Positions 1-8,543 of a DNA stretch of 64,000 nt are shown piece by piece (positions within the stretch are counted from its first letter, which is position 1; the number at the start of each line of letters is the position of its first letter). A program made the position numbers and the translations under genes. The notes under the pieces were generated by a model that was given only the letters and a program-made list of their open reading frames with translations, did no database searches and had not been told where the DNA came from. This stretch comes from Pseudomonas rustica (lineage in GTDB: Bacteria > Pseudomonadota > Gammaproteobacteria > Pseudomonadales > Pseudomonadaceae). The DNA is taken from assembly GCF_018336155.1 (NCBI RefSeq), contig NZ_JAGYHF010000002.1:310001-374000 (forward strand). The letters are read 5' to 3'.

Positions 1-34
1 AACCGGCGATCAGCAGTGATTGCCGGTTTTTTGT
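1..34 (+). terminator. Intrinsic terminator of a gene lying before the window
   Basis: The stem AACCGGC-ATCA pairs with TGAT-GCCGGTT around a GCAG loop (bases 1-28) and is followed by a run of six T on the plus strand. The orientation fits a plus-strand gene whose body is outside the window. Confidence 0.7.
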
Positions 35-92
35 GACTTGCAGAGCAGATTGGCCAGATCTGACTATGAACTAATTAACATTCCCCATCGAC

Positions 93-278
93 TCAACTTT
101 CATCGTGATAACTAACATCCATGTCATCGATTTGCGCTTTCGCATCAGCTAAGGTTTTCTCCAGCCCTCCCATAGGTTCCCCGTTCATGTAACACACTTG
201 AAAAGAGTTAGCCTGATACTGCGGGTCATATTCTTTAATCAAACACCCTTTGTACTCGATAATTTTTGGATAGTTCAT
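93..278 (-). CDS. Small protein of unknown function, paralogue of the next gene
   Basis: A 61-residue protein that I do not recognise. I chose the ATG at 278 because GGAG lies 8 bases before it; the upstream in-frame ATG codons lack a well-spaced Shine-Dalgarno. The start MNYPKIIEYKG matches the start MSYPIVTDYKG of the neighbour at 356-544, and both go on with a short polar stretch, an aromatic F-Q-x-x-Y segment, a glycine turn and a final helix. This marks a tandem duplicated family. There is no signal peptide, membrane segment or cysteine motif. It is probably co-transcribed with the neighbour (77-base gap). The shared pattern argues that both are real genes. Confidence 0.65.
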   Translation of the reverse strand: MNYPKIIEYKGCLIKEYDPQYQANSFQVCYMNGEPMGGLEKTLADAKAQIDDMDVSYHDES

Positions 279-355
279 AACCATCACTCCGTGCAAAAAA
301 GTGGTAAACACTCTTTATCACTATGCATCAGTGATCCGTCTGGTTTACAAGACAG

Positions 356-544
356 TTACTCGCCTGCACGGCCGATGTATGCTCGGCTGGCATCAATCAG
401 GTGCTCAACCTCGGATCTGGATTTGCAAAGGCCGGTAAATTGCCGACCGTCCGCGTAAAACCCTTGAAAATGATCCCCTGCATCGCTTGGGTTATTTTCG
501 TGAATCTTGAAGCCTTTATAGTCAGTTACAATTGGGTAACTCAT
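356..544 (-). CDS. Small protein of unknown function, paralogue of the previous gene
   Basis: A 62-residue protein starting at the ATG at 544, with AGGAAGGG placed just before it. It has the same fold pattern as the gene at 93-278: YPxxxxYKG at the start, a variable acidic loop, F-Q-G-F-Y-A-D-G, then a helix rich in E, H and L. Function unknown. About 100 bases upstream lies a 20-bp dyad (643-662) also found before the unrelated gene at 12686-13108, so this gene may belong to a regulon. No homologue is recognised. Confidence 0.65.
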   Translation of the reverse strand: MSYPIVTDYKGFKIHENNPSDAGDHFQGFYADGRQFTGLCKSRSEVEHLIDASRAYIGRAGE

Positions 545-642
545 ATCATCCCTTCCTGTAGATGTTCTGCAATCCATCGATGCCCGTAAAAGAAAAAACG
601 CACAGGAGCAGTGGCATTCAACCCAACATCAGAAAATCCGTC

Positions 643-662
643 TACTGTCAGAAGTAACAGGT
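643..662 (-). promoter_or_regulatory. lux-box-like dyad upstream of the small paralogue pair
   Basis: Plus-strand sequence TACTGTCAGAAGTAACAGGT. It has CT and AG separated by 12 bases, as in LuxR/LasR-type boxes. A close relative sits at 13181-13200, and the flanking bases CCGTC are also shared. The dyad lies about 100 bases before the ATG at 544. Binding by a LuxR-family protein is inference from the shape of the site. Confidence 0.4.
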
Positions 663-816
663 AGCCGTCGTAATACGTAAAGTTCGGAGAACTATTCGAA
701 ATAAATATCTTCCGTTTTATATTTAAAAACAGTGAGCGAAAGTTAGTCCTGCCAGTGCAATAGAGTCTGAAGTCCCCCGGAAGCGCGGATACAAATTTAA
801 AAGAGCCAAAAGCAAA

Positions 817-963
817 CCCTCACCCTAGCCCTCTCCCTGAGGGAGAGGGGACTGATCGGGGTGTTTGGGTGAGGTACGCCGACGTGGGGTACCGAGTCGA
901 ACACAAATTTTGAAAAGCCCACCAATCGGCCCCCTCTCCCTCGGGAGAGGGCTGGGGTGAGGG
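817..963. repeat. Inverted-end intergenic repeat, copy 1 (CCCTCACCC element)
   Basis: About 147 bases. The left end has CCCTCACCC, CCCTCTCCC and GGGAGAGGGG; the right end has the inverse, CCCCTCTCCC, GGGAGAGGG and GGGGTGAGGG. The centre holds GCCGACGTGGG and ATCGGC. The same architecture is found at 13972-14119 and 32092-32267. It encodes no protein that I can support. Such inverted-end short elements behave like MITEs, but mobility is not shown here. Confidence 0.75.
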
Positions 964-977
964 GCGATTCCAACGAA

Positions 978-1014
978 GATCAAAAGATCGCAGCCTTCGG
1001 CAGCTCCTACACAG
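978..1014. repeat. Single REP (family 2)
   Basis: A lone half copy of the REP read as GATCGCAG-CCTTCGGCAG-CTCCTAC. The same unit occurs as inverted pairs at 13287-13367 and 16245-16330. Confidence 0.65.
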
Positions 1015-1039
1015 GATGAGCGCAAGCTCGACAAAGCGT

Positions 1040-1292
1040 TTGATCTTGATCTCAAGGCCCGTCGGGAGGCTGAGTGGAGGGATTCATACGGGGAAAGCAT
1101 CGAGAGGAGGTGCAGCGAAGCAAACCGTAGGCGATGCCCCCGGATGAACCCGAAGCGAAGGAACCCGAGCCTTAGCGAGGGCCGGACGTCAGGGCATAGA
1201 CCTTTGGTTACTTTGGGGCGTTTGCCAAAGTGACCCGCCGTAAGGGCGGAACCATAATCCGCAACACCCGAAAAACCGGATATTCACCCAAG
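1040..1292. repeat. Second module of compound intergenic repeat, copy 1
   Basis: Shares long blocks with 14205-14505: GGCTGAGTGGAGGGATT, GAGAGGAGGTGCAGCGAAGC, AACCGTAGGCG, AGCGAAGGAACCC, TTACTTT with GGCGTTTG, and CGCCGTAAGGGCG. In both places it follows the CCCTCACCC element in the same orientation. There is no supported ORF. It looks like a non-coding, structured repeat. Confidence 0.65.
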
Positions 1293-1681
1293 GCGCTACC
1301 AAAAGAAGCACCCCAGTTGCACCCAGTACAACCTCGAAAAAAATCCACAACCCAACCCCCCACCAAGCCCCCACCCAAATCTCAGAAAAATCCTACAAAA
1401 ACCAACAGTATAAATAAGTAACACCCAGCCCCACCCCGGCGCACACAACGTGACCAATGCACCGTTTTGGGGCTCCATTTGCACCGTAAAAAACCCGCGC
1501 AAACGGTCAAATGCGTCAAAACTTACACAGATGCGACATTAAGGTACGTACGTGCCACCGTTTAACGCTCGCACACACTCTGGATCTTGCAATGGGTATG
1601 GCCCCTGCATAAGTATCCGCAGGCACGACTCACGAGGTCGTACCTCACTACTAAAAAATGACAACAAATCATGAGGCCAAC
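1293..1681 (+). other. Intergenic region before dppA: strand-skewed A/C-rich stretch, then leader
   Basis: From about 1310 to 1440 the plus strand is almost free of G, being rich in CCC and AAA runs. From about 1500 to 1681 it returns to mixed composition and must contain the dppA promoter and leader, although I cannot place a clear -35/-10 pair. ACAACAAATCATGAGG just before the start resembles an A-rich Hfq/Crc target next to a ribosome binding site; that is a weak inference. Confidence 0.4.
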
Positions 1682-3307
1682 ATGCTTAAACACGCGGTCA
1701 TTCCGTTTCTAGTCGGCGCAGGCTTGTTAGCCTCCGCACCTTTCGCATCCGCTGCGACTAACCTGGTGTTCTGCTCCGAAGGCAGCCCGGCCGGTTTCGA
1801 CCCGGGCCAGTACACCACCGGAACCGACTTCGACGCCTCAGCTGAAACCATGTTCAACCGTCTGACCCAGTTCGAACGCGGCGGCACCGCTGTGATTCCT
1901 GGTCTGGCGACCAAGTGGGACATCTCCGACGATGGCCTGACTTACACCTTCCACCTGCGTGAAGGCGTCAAGTTCCACACCACCCCGTATTTCAAGCCGA
2001 CTCGTGAGTTCAACGCCGACGACGTGCTGTTCACCTTTAATCGCATGATTAACAAGGATGACCCGTTCCGTAAGGCGTACCCGACCGAATTCCCGTACTT
2101 CACCGACATGGGGATGGACACCAACATCACCAAGATCGATAAAGTCGACGACCACACCGTCAAGTTCACCCTGAAAGAAGTCGACGCCGCGTTCATCCAG
2201 AACATGGCCATGAGCTTCGCGTCGGTGCAATCCGCCGAGTACGCTGCCCAGCTGCTCAAGGAAGGCAAAGCCGCCGACATCAACCAGAAGCCGATCGGCA
2301 CTGGCCCGTTCGTGTTCAAGAGCTACCAGAAAGACTCCAACATCCGCTACACCGGGAACAAGGACTACTGGAAGCCTGAAGACGTGAAGATCGACAACCT
2401 GATCTTCGCCATCACCACCGACCCGTCGGTACGTATTCAGAAGCTGAAAAAGAACGAGTGCCAGGTCACCCTGTTCCCGCGTCCGGCCGACCTGAAAGCG
2501 CTGAAAGAAGATCCAGCACTGAAGATGCCTGACCAGGCGGGTTTCAACCTGGGTTACATCGCCTACAACGTGATGGACAAGGTCAAAGGCAGCAACGAGG
2601 CCAACCCGCTGGCTGACCTGCGTGTGCGTCAGGCGCTGGACATGGCTGTGAACAAGCCACAGATCATCGATTCGGTTTACCAGGGCGCGGGCCAACTGGC
2701 CGTCAACGCCATGCCGCCGACCCAGTGGTCTTACGACACCACCATCAAAGATGCCAAGTACGATCCTGAGAAAGCCAAACAGCTGCTCAAGGAAGCCGGC
2801 GTCAAGGAAGGTACCGAGATCGTTCTGTGGGCGATGCCGGTTCAGCGTCCATACAACCCGAACGCCAAACTGATGGCCGAAATGCTCCAGTCCGACTGGG
2901 CCAAGATCGGCTTGAAAGTGAAGATCACCAGCTACGAGTGGGGCGAGTACATCAAGCGCTCCAAAGGTGGCGAGAACCAGGCCATGATCATTGGCTGGAG
3001 CGGTGACAATGGTGATCCGGACAACTGGCTGAACGTGCTGTTCGGCTGTGACTCGCTCAGCGGCAACAACTTCTCCAAGTGGTGCGACAAGAAGTTCGAC
3101 GGCCTCGTCAAAGAAGCCAAGCGCACAACCGACCAAGGTAAGCGCACCGAACTGTACAAAGAGGCACAACACGTCCTCAAAGATGCAGTCCCAATGACAC
3201 CTATCGCTCACTCGACGGTGTACCAACCCATGCGCGCCAACGTGCAGGACTTCAAGATCAGCCCATTCGGCTTGAATTCCTTCTACGGCGTCAGCGTCAG
3301 CAAATAA
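1682..3307 (+). CDS. dppA: Periplasmic dipeptide-binding protein (DppA type), first paralogue
   Basis: A 541-residue solute-binding protein of the SBP_bac_5 (peptide/nickel) family that captures di- or oligopeptides in the periplasm for the DppBCDF transporter. I chose the ATG at 1682 because GAGG lies 6 bases upstream and it starts directly with the signal peptide MLKHAVIPFLVGAGLLASA; the earlier ATG at 1658 lacks a ribosome site. Family marks: LVFCSEGSPAGFD at the mature N terminus, GLTYTFHLREGVKFH, NADDVLFTFNR, GTGPFVFKSY, VRQALDMAVNK, and WSGDNGDPDNWL near the end. It is very close to the gene at 3607-5205 and less so to 6875-8470. A strong terminator follows, so it is probably its own unit. 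Its exact ligand cannot be told from sequence. Confidence 0.93.
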   Translation: MLKHAVIPFLVGAGLLASAPFASAATNLVFCSEGSPAGFDPGQYTTGTDFDASAETMFNRLTQFERGGTAVIPGLATKWDISDDGLTYTFHLREGVKFHTTPYFKPTREFNADDVLFTFNRMINKDDPFRKAYPTEFPYFTDMGMDTNITKIDKVDDHTVKFTLKEVDAAFIQNMAMSFASVQSAEYAAQLLKEGKAADINQKPIGTGPFVFKSYQKDSNIRYTGNKDYWKPEDVKIDNLIFAITTDPSVRIQKLKKNECQVTLFPRPADLKALKEDPALKMPDQAGFNLGYIAYNVMDKVKGSNEANPLADLRVRQALDMAVNKPQIIDSVYQGAGQLAVNAMPPTQWSYDTTIKDAKYDPEKAKQLLKEAGVKEGTEIVLWAMPVQRPYNPNAKLMAEMLQSDWAKIGLKVKITSYEWGEYIKRSKGGENQAMIIGWSGDNGDPDNWLNVLFGCDSLSGNNFSKWCDKKFDGLVKEAKRTTDQGKRTELYKEAQHVLKDAVPMTPIAHSTVYQPMRANVQDFKISPFGLNSFYGVSVSK

Positions 3308-3314
3308 GGCACTG

Positions 3315-3347
3315 CAGCGGCGACGTTTATGACGTCGCCGCTGTTTT
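3315..3347 (+). terminator. Intrinsic terminator after first dppA
   Basis: A perfect 12-bp stem, CAGCGGCGACGT with ACGTCGCCGCTG, loop of 5, then TTTT. It ends transcription 8 bases after the stop codon. The remaining bases to 3606 hold the leader of the second dppA, with no other gene seen. Confidence 0.85.
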
Positions 3348-3606
3348 ACCTGCCGGGAAGTTAGGAATTTGCCTACAGCTGATTCCGCTGCAGAGACTTG
3401 CAGTGGCGAGGCCGCGTCGCCTTTTCCTACGAGGTTTTCAGGCTTTTACGCATTTACTGCCAGGCCCACGGCAAATACCGTCGGGTTCTGACCAGTTTCT
3501 GTGTGGGCCACCGGTTTGCCGTACGTATTGGATTGAGCTCAATGCGACCACAACGTTTCAGGACGAGACGCGGCGCATTGCACAACACTAAAAAAGAGGG
3601 AGCGTC

Positions 3607-5205
3607 ATGCGCCATACCTTGGTTTTTTCCGCATTGCTGGGCGCCGGCCTGATGGCCGCCACGTCCGCGAGTTTCGCCGCCAGCAAAAGTCTGGTGTTCT
3701 GCTCTGAAGGCAGCCCCGCGGGTTTCGACACCGCGCAATACACCACGGCCACCGATAACGATGCCGCCGAACCTATCTACAACCGTCTGGTCGAGTTCGA
3801 AAAAGGCGCGACCAATGTCGTACCGGGTCTGGCCACCAAGTGGGACATTTCCGAGGATGGTCTCAAGTACACGTTTCACTTACGTGAAGGTGTGAAATTT
3901 CATACAACGCCGTACTTCAAGCCGACCCGCGACTTCAATGCCGACGACGTGCTGTTCACGTTTAATCGCATGCTTGATCCACAGCAGCCATTCCGTAAGG
4001 CTTATCCGACCGAGTTCCCGTATTTCAACGGGATGAGCCTGAACAAGAACATCGCCAAGGTCGAGAAGACCGGGCCGCTGACCGTGGAGTTCACGCTCAA
4101 CAGCGTCGACGCCGCGTTCATCCAGAACCTCGCCATGAGCTTCGCCGCCGTTCTGTCCGCCGAATACGCCGACAAACTGCTGGCCGACGGCAAACCGAGC
4201 GACATCAACCAGAAGCCGATCGGCACCGGGCCGTTCGTGTTCAAGAGCTATCAGAAAGACTCGAACATCCGCTTCACCGGCAACAAGCAGTACTGGGATC
4301 CGAGCCGGGTCAAACTCGACAACCTGATTTTCGCGATCAACACCGACGCCTCCGTGCGCGTGCAGAAGCTCAAGGCTGACGAGTGCCAGATCACCCTGCA
4401 TCCGCGTCCGGCCGATGTCGACGCGCTGAAGAACGATCCGAAACTGCAACTGATCTCCAAACCGGGTTTCAACCTCGGTTACATCGCCTACAACGTCCGC
4501 CACAAGCCGTTCGATCAGCTCGAAGTGCGTCAGGCATTGGACATGGCGGTGAATAAACAAGGGATTCTCAACGCTGTTTATCAAGGCGCCGGCCAATTGG
4601 CCGTCAACGCCATGCCACCCACCCAGTGGTCTTACGACGACAGCATCAAAGACGCCGCCTACGACCCGGAAAAAGCCAAAGAGCTGCTCAAGGCTGCGGG
4701 CGTCAAGGAAGGCACCGAGATTACCCTGTGGGCGATGCCGGTGCAGCGTCCGTACAACCCGAACGCCAAACTGATGGCCGAAATGCTCCAGGCTGACTGG
4801 GCCAAGATCGGTCTGAAAGTGAAGATCGTCAGCTACGAATGGGGCGAGTACATCAAGCGCACCAAGAATGGCGAGCACGACATCAGCCTGATTGGCTGGA
4901 CCGGCGACAACGGTGATCCCGACAACTGGCTCGGCACGCTGTACAGCTGCGACGCCATTGGCGGCAACAACTACTCCATGTGGTGCGATCCGGCGTACGA
5001 CAAGCTGATCAAACAGGCCAAGGTCGTCACCGACCGCGACCAGCGCACCGTTCTCTATAAACAGGCTCAGCAGTTGCTGAAACAGCAAGTGCCGATCACG
5101 CCTGTCGCCCACTCGACGGTCAACCAGCCGCTGAGCACGAAAATCGAAGGGTTCAAGGTGAGCCCCTTCGGACGCAACGTTTTCTCGGGTGTCAGCATCG
5201 ATTAA
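3607..5205 (+). CDS. dppA: Periplasmic dipeptide-binding protein (DppA type), second paralogue
   Basis: A 532-residue SBP_bac_5 protein with AGAGGGAG just upstream and signal peptide MRHTLVFSALLGAGLMAATS, probably cleaved after SFA. It shares long identical blocks with the first paralogue (for example VFCSEGSPAGFD, KFHTTPYFKPTR, MPPTQWSYD, MPVQRPYNPNAKLMAEML), so the two come from a recent duplication. It is placed directly before the OprD porin, as in the P. aeruginosa dppA3-opdP-dppA4-dppBCDF cluster. It probably widens the range of peptides fed to the same permease. A GC-rich hairpin without a T run lies at 5228-5250, so read-through into the porin is possible. Confidence 0.93.
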   Translation: MRHTLVFSALLGAGLMAATSASFAASKSLVFCSEGSPAGFDTAQYTTATDNDAAEPIYNRLVEFEKGATNVVPGLATKWDISEDGLKYTFHLREGVKFHTTPYFKPTRDFNADDVLFTFNRMLDPQQPFRKAYPTEFPYFNGMSLNKNIAKVEKTGPLTVEFTLNSVDAAFIQNLAMSFAAVLSAEYADKLLADGKPSDINQKPIGTGPFVFKSYQKDSNIRFTGNKQYWDPSRVKLDNLIFAINTDASVRVQKLKADECQITLHPRPADVDALKNDPKLQLISKPGFNLGYIAYNVRHKPFDQLEVRQALDMAVNKQGILNAVYQGAGQLAVNAMPPTQWSYDDSIKDAAYDPEKAKELLKAAGVKEGTEITLWAMPVQRPYNPNAKLMAEMLQADWAKIGLKVKIVSYEWGEYIKRTKNGEHDISLIGWTGDNGDPDNWLGTLYSCDAIGGNNYSMWCDPAYDKLIKQAKVVTDRDQRTVLYKQAQQLLKQQVPITPVAHSTVNQPLSTKIEGFKVSPFGRNVFSGVSID

Positions 5206-5379
5206 CCCAACCGATTAGCCGCAACGCTGAGGGGCCCGTCTAGCCCCTCACGCAAGCGCTTTGCCGAAATTCGCCAATCAGGCATTTGGCAAACGTTTGC
5301 GATGTGTGAATGAGTTCTAAACCAATAACCGGCCAACCCAAAAAAGCCGGCATAAAAAGAAAGTAAAGGAGCTTCACCC

Positions 5380-6798
5380 ATGAAACTGAGCAGCACCGCG
5401 ATACTGGCCTTGGCCATAAGCAGCATCACCGCAACCGCTTATGCGGAAACCCAGAGCCAGGCGTTCACCCCGGTGACGATCAACGACAAGAGCGCCCAGG
5501 CGGAAGCCACCGGTTTCGTCGAAGGTCAATCGATCAGCGGTTCGACCCGTAACTGGTACGCCAACGAGCAACTGAAGCGTGGCGCCAAGTTCGCCTACAA
5601 AAAGGACGGTCAACTGGCTGAGACCGACCGCCGGATCAACTGGGTTCAGGGCACCATCGTCAAGTACAACTCGGGCTTCACCGAAGGTACTGTCGGTTTC
5701 AGCACTGAAATCGCGGCCTACAACGCCCTCGCGCTGGAGCGTGATCGCGAGAACCTGGCCTCCGGTAACGGTGGCGCGCCGAAAACCGGCCCGGCCTCCG
5801 GTAACAACCGTACCCTGACCCACAAAGACAACGGCGACGCCGTTGATCAGTGGAGCAAACTGGGCCTGGCCAACATCAAGGCGCGTGTTTCCAACACCAC
5901 CCTGACCGCCGGCCGCATGAACTTCAGCAGCCCGCAAGTCGACGTGATCGGTAACCGTGCCCTGCCTTCGAGCTTCGAAGGTGTCGCGATCCACAGCGAA
6001 GAATTCAACAACCTGGCGTTCGACGTGGCGACCTTCGACCGCGTCTCGCCACGTTCGGAGCAGAGCCTGCAAAAATTCCGCACCGAGTACGGTAACGGCC
6101 GGATGGAATCCGATCACGTCAACACCGCCGGTATTTCCTACCAGCCATTCGCCAGCCTGACCACCAGCCTCTGGGGCACACAAGCCGAAGACATCTGGAA
6201 CCAGTACTACTTCGGCGCCACGCACGTATTGGGCGACAGCTCGGTACTGAGCCTGACCACCGGCCTGAACTACTACAAAACCGTCGACGAAGGCAAAAAG
6301 CTGCTCGGCGAAATCGACAACGACACCTACTCGCTGTCGTTCGGCCTGACTCACTTGGCCCACACCCTGACTTTCTCGTATCAGGAAGTGAACGGTAACG
6401 AGTACTTCGACTACCTGCACGAAACCAACGGCATCTACCTGGCCAACTCCCTGCTGTCCGACTTCAACGGCCCGAACGAGAAATCCTTCCAGGTTTCCTA
6501 CGGCATCAACATGGCCGAATACGGCGTGCCAGGCCTGAAGTTCAACATCTACCAGGCGCGCGGCTGGGGCATCGACGGCACTCACTACAAGGGTGGCGGC
6601 TACGACGGCGTGCAGGCGATGGACGGCGAAACCCACTATGAATACGGCATCGGTGCAACCTACGCGGTACAGAGTGGCCCGCTCAAAGCCACCACGGTTC
6701 GCGGCACTTACACCGCTCACCGTGCCAGCGAAAACCAGGCTGACGGCAGCATTAACGAGTTCCGTCTGGTGACCACCATTCCGTTCAACATTCTGTAA
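5380..6798 (+). CDS. opdP: OprD-family outer-membrane porin, OpdP-like (peptide uptake)
   Basis: A 472-residue outer-membrane protein. AAGGAG precedes the ATG, and the signal peptide MKLSSTAILALAISSITATAYA is clear. The N-terminal GFVEGQSISGSTRNWY, the many alternating aromatic strands and the C-terminal strand ending in phenylalanine-asparagine-isoleucine-leucine fit an 18-strand OprD channel. The best supported role is passage of small peptides across the outer membrane: in P. aeruginosa OpdP (glycine-glutamate porin) sits in the same position between dppA genes. That substrate is carried over from synteny, not read from the sequence. A terminator follows. Confidence 0.88.
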   Translation: MKLSSTAILALAISSITATAYAETQSQAFTPVTINDKSAQAEATGFVEGQSISGSTRNWYANEQLKRGAKFAYKKDGQLAETDRRINWVQGTIVKYNSGFTEGTVGFSTEIAAYNALALERDRENLASGNGGAPKTGPASGNNRTLTHKDNGDAVDQWSKLGLANIKARVSNTTLTAGRMNFSSPQVDVIGNRALPSSFEGVAIHSEEFNNLAFDVATFDRVSPRSEQSLQKFRTEYGNGRMESDHVNTAGISYQPFASLTTSLWGTQAEDIWNQYYFGATHVLGDSSVLSLTTGLNYYKTVDEGKKLLGEIDNDTYSLSFGLTHLAHTLTFSYQEVNGNEYFDYLHETNGIYLANSLLSDFNGPNEKSFQVSYGINMAEYGVPGLKFNIYQARGWGIDGTHYKGGGYDGVQAMDGETHYEYGIGATYAVQSGPLKATTVRGTYTAHRASENQADGSINEFRLVTTIPFNIL

Positions 6799-6805
6799 AA
6801 CGCCT

Positions 6806-6846
6806 GCCGACGGCTGACTCATGATGAGTCGGCCGTTCGGCTTTTT
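6806..6846 (+). terminator. Terminator after the porin gene
   Basis: GACTCAT/ATGAGTC forms the tip and the outer GCCGA-CGGC arms pair with GGCCG-TTCGGC. A run of five T follows, 8 bases after the porin stop. The next dppA starts 28 bases beyond, so partial read-through is possible. Confidence 0.7.
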
Positions 6847-6874
6847 GTCTTCAACCGATTGCAGAGGGTTATCG

Positions 6875-8470
6875 ATGAAAATGCTTCCCCTACGTGCGGC
6901 CATCGCGGCTGCGTTGCTGAGTGTCGCTGTTGGCGTCTCGGCCAAACCCTTGGTCGTCTGCACCGAAGCCAGCCCGGAAGGCTTCGATATGGTTCAGTAC
7001 ACAACTGCAGTCACGGCAGACGCTGTGGCCGAAACCATCTTCAACCGCCTGGCCGATTTCAAACCCGGCAGCACTGAAGTGATCCCGGCGCTCGCCGAAT
7101 CCTGGGACATCAGCGAAGACGGTCTGACGTACACCTTCCATCTGCGCAAAGGCGTCAAATTTCACACCACCGAATACTTCAAGCCGACCCGCGACATGAA
7201 CGCCGACGATGTGGTCTGGAGCTTCCAGCGTCAGCTGGATCCGAATCACCCGTGGCACAAACTGTCGAGCGTGGGCTTCCCGTACTTTGAAAGCATGGGC
7301 TTCAAAGAACTGCTGAAAAGCGTAGAAAAAGTCGACGACAACACGGTCAAGTTCACCCTGACCCGCCGCGAAGCGCCATTCCTGGCCGACATCGCGATGG
7401 CGTTCTCCTCGATCTACCCGGCCGAATACGCCGACCAGTTGCTCAAGGCCAACAAGACCGGCGACCTGAACAGCAAGCCGATCGGCACCGGCCCGTTCAT
7501 CTTCCAGCGTTACGCCAAAGATGCGCAGGTTCGTTTCAAGGCCAATCCGGACTACTTCCGTGGCAAGCCGCCAGCCGAAGCACTGATTCTGGCGATCGCC
7601 ACCGACAACAACGTGCGCCTGCAAAAGCTCAAGGCCAACGAGTGCCAGGTCGCGCTGTATCCGAAGCCGGATGACATCCCGAGCATCAAGAAAGACAGCA
7701 ACCTGAAAGTCGAAGAACTCGACGCGATGACCGTCTCGTACATCGCCATGAACACCACCCACAAATACATGAGCGACGTGCGCGTGCGTAAGGCCATCGA
7801 CATCGCCTTCGACAAGGAAGCCTACGTCAACGCGCTGTTCGGCAAGGGCAACGCTACCGTAGCGGTCAACCCTTACCCGCCGACCTTGCTCGGCTACAAC
7901 CACGACCTGAAGAACCCACCACGCGATCTGGACAAGGCCCGCGCCCTGCTCAAGGAAGCCGGAGTACCGGAAGGCACCGTGTTTACTCTGTTTACCCGTA
8001 ACGGCGGCGGCCCGACCAACCCGAACCCGATGCTCGGCGCGCAAATGATGCAGGCTGATCTGGCGAAAGTCGGGATCAAAATCGACATCCGTGTGATGGA
8101 ATGGGGCGAAATGCTTAAACGCGCCAAGAACGGCGAGCACGACATGGTGTCTGCCGGATGGGCGGGTGACAACGGCGACCCGGATAACTTCCTGACGCCT
8201 ATGCTCAGTTGTGAAGCGGCCAAGAACGGCGAAAACTATGCACGTTGGTGCAACGAGAAATTCCAGGCACTGCTGGATGAAGCACGGGCTAAAGTAGATC
8301 CGGCCGAACGCGCCGCGCTCTACGAACAGGCGCAAGTGCTGTTTAATCAGGATCAGCCATGGATCAGCATGGCCCACACCAGGATGTTCACGGCAATGCG
8401 CAACAACGTAGAGGGTTATCAAATCAGCCCTCTCACAACCAATAACTTCGCCACCACCCAGGTGAAGTAG
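6875..8470 (+). CDS. dppA: Periplasmic dipeptide-binding protein (DppA type), third paralogue
   Basis: A 531-residue SBP_bac_5 protein. The ATG at 6875 has GAGGGTT upstream and opens the signal peptide MKMLPLRAAIAAALLSVAVG; the longer reading from 6821 would start inside the terminator. It has the family marks VVCTEASPEGFD, GLTYTFHLRKGVKFH, NADDVVWSFQRQ and WAGDNGDPDNFL, but it differs much more from the other two paralogues. It is directly upstream of dppB (73 bases) and is probably the cognate binding protein of the operon, matching dppA4 of P. aeruginosa. Confidence 0.93.
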   Translation: MKMLPLRAAIAAALLSVAVGVSAKPLVVCTEASPEGFDMVQYTTAVTADAVAETIFNRLADFKPGSTEVIPALAESWDISEDGLTYTFHLRKGVKFHTTEYFKPTRDMNADDVVWSFQRQLDPNHPWHKLSSVGFPYFESMGFKELLKSVEKVDDNTVKFTLTRREAPFLADIAMAFSSIYPAEYADQLLKANKTGDLNSKPIGTGPFIFQRYAKDAQVRFKANPDYFRGKPPAEALILAIATDNNVRLQKLKANECQVALYPKPDDIPSIKKDSNLKVEELDAMTVSYIAMNTTHKYMSDVRVRKAIDIAFDKEAYVNALFGKGNATVAVNPYPPTLLGYNHDLKNPPRDLDKARALLKEAGVPEGTVFTLFTRNGGGPTNPNPMLGAQMMQADLAKVGIKIDIRVMEWGEMLKRAKNGEHDMVSAGWAGDNGDPDNFLTPMLSCEAAKNGENYARWCNEKFQALLDEARAKVDPAERAALYEQAQVLFNQDQPWISMAHTRMFTAMRNNVEGYQISPLTTNNFATTQVK

Positions 8471-8543
8471 ATAAGAAACTCCCCGCGTCCCTGACCCCAG
8501 GGACGCCGGGCACGCCTAACCGGCTGATGAGGTACTACACAAG

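Noticed and set aside
817..1290. Insertion sequence or transposon remnant
   Set aside because: No transposase fragment in any frame; only inverted ends and non-coding modules are visible, so I list it as a repeat and not as a mobile element.
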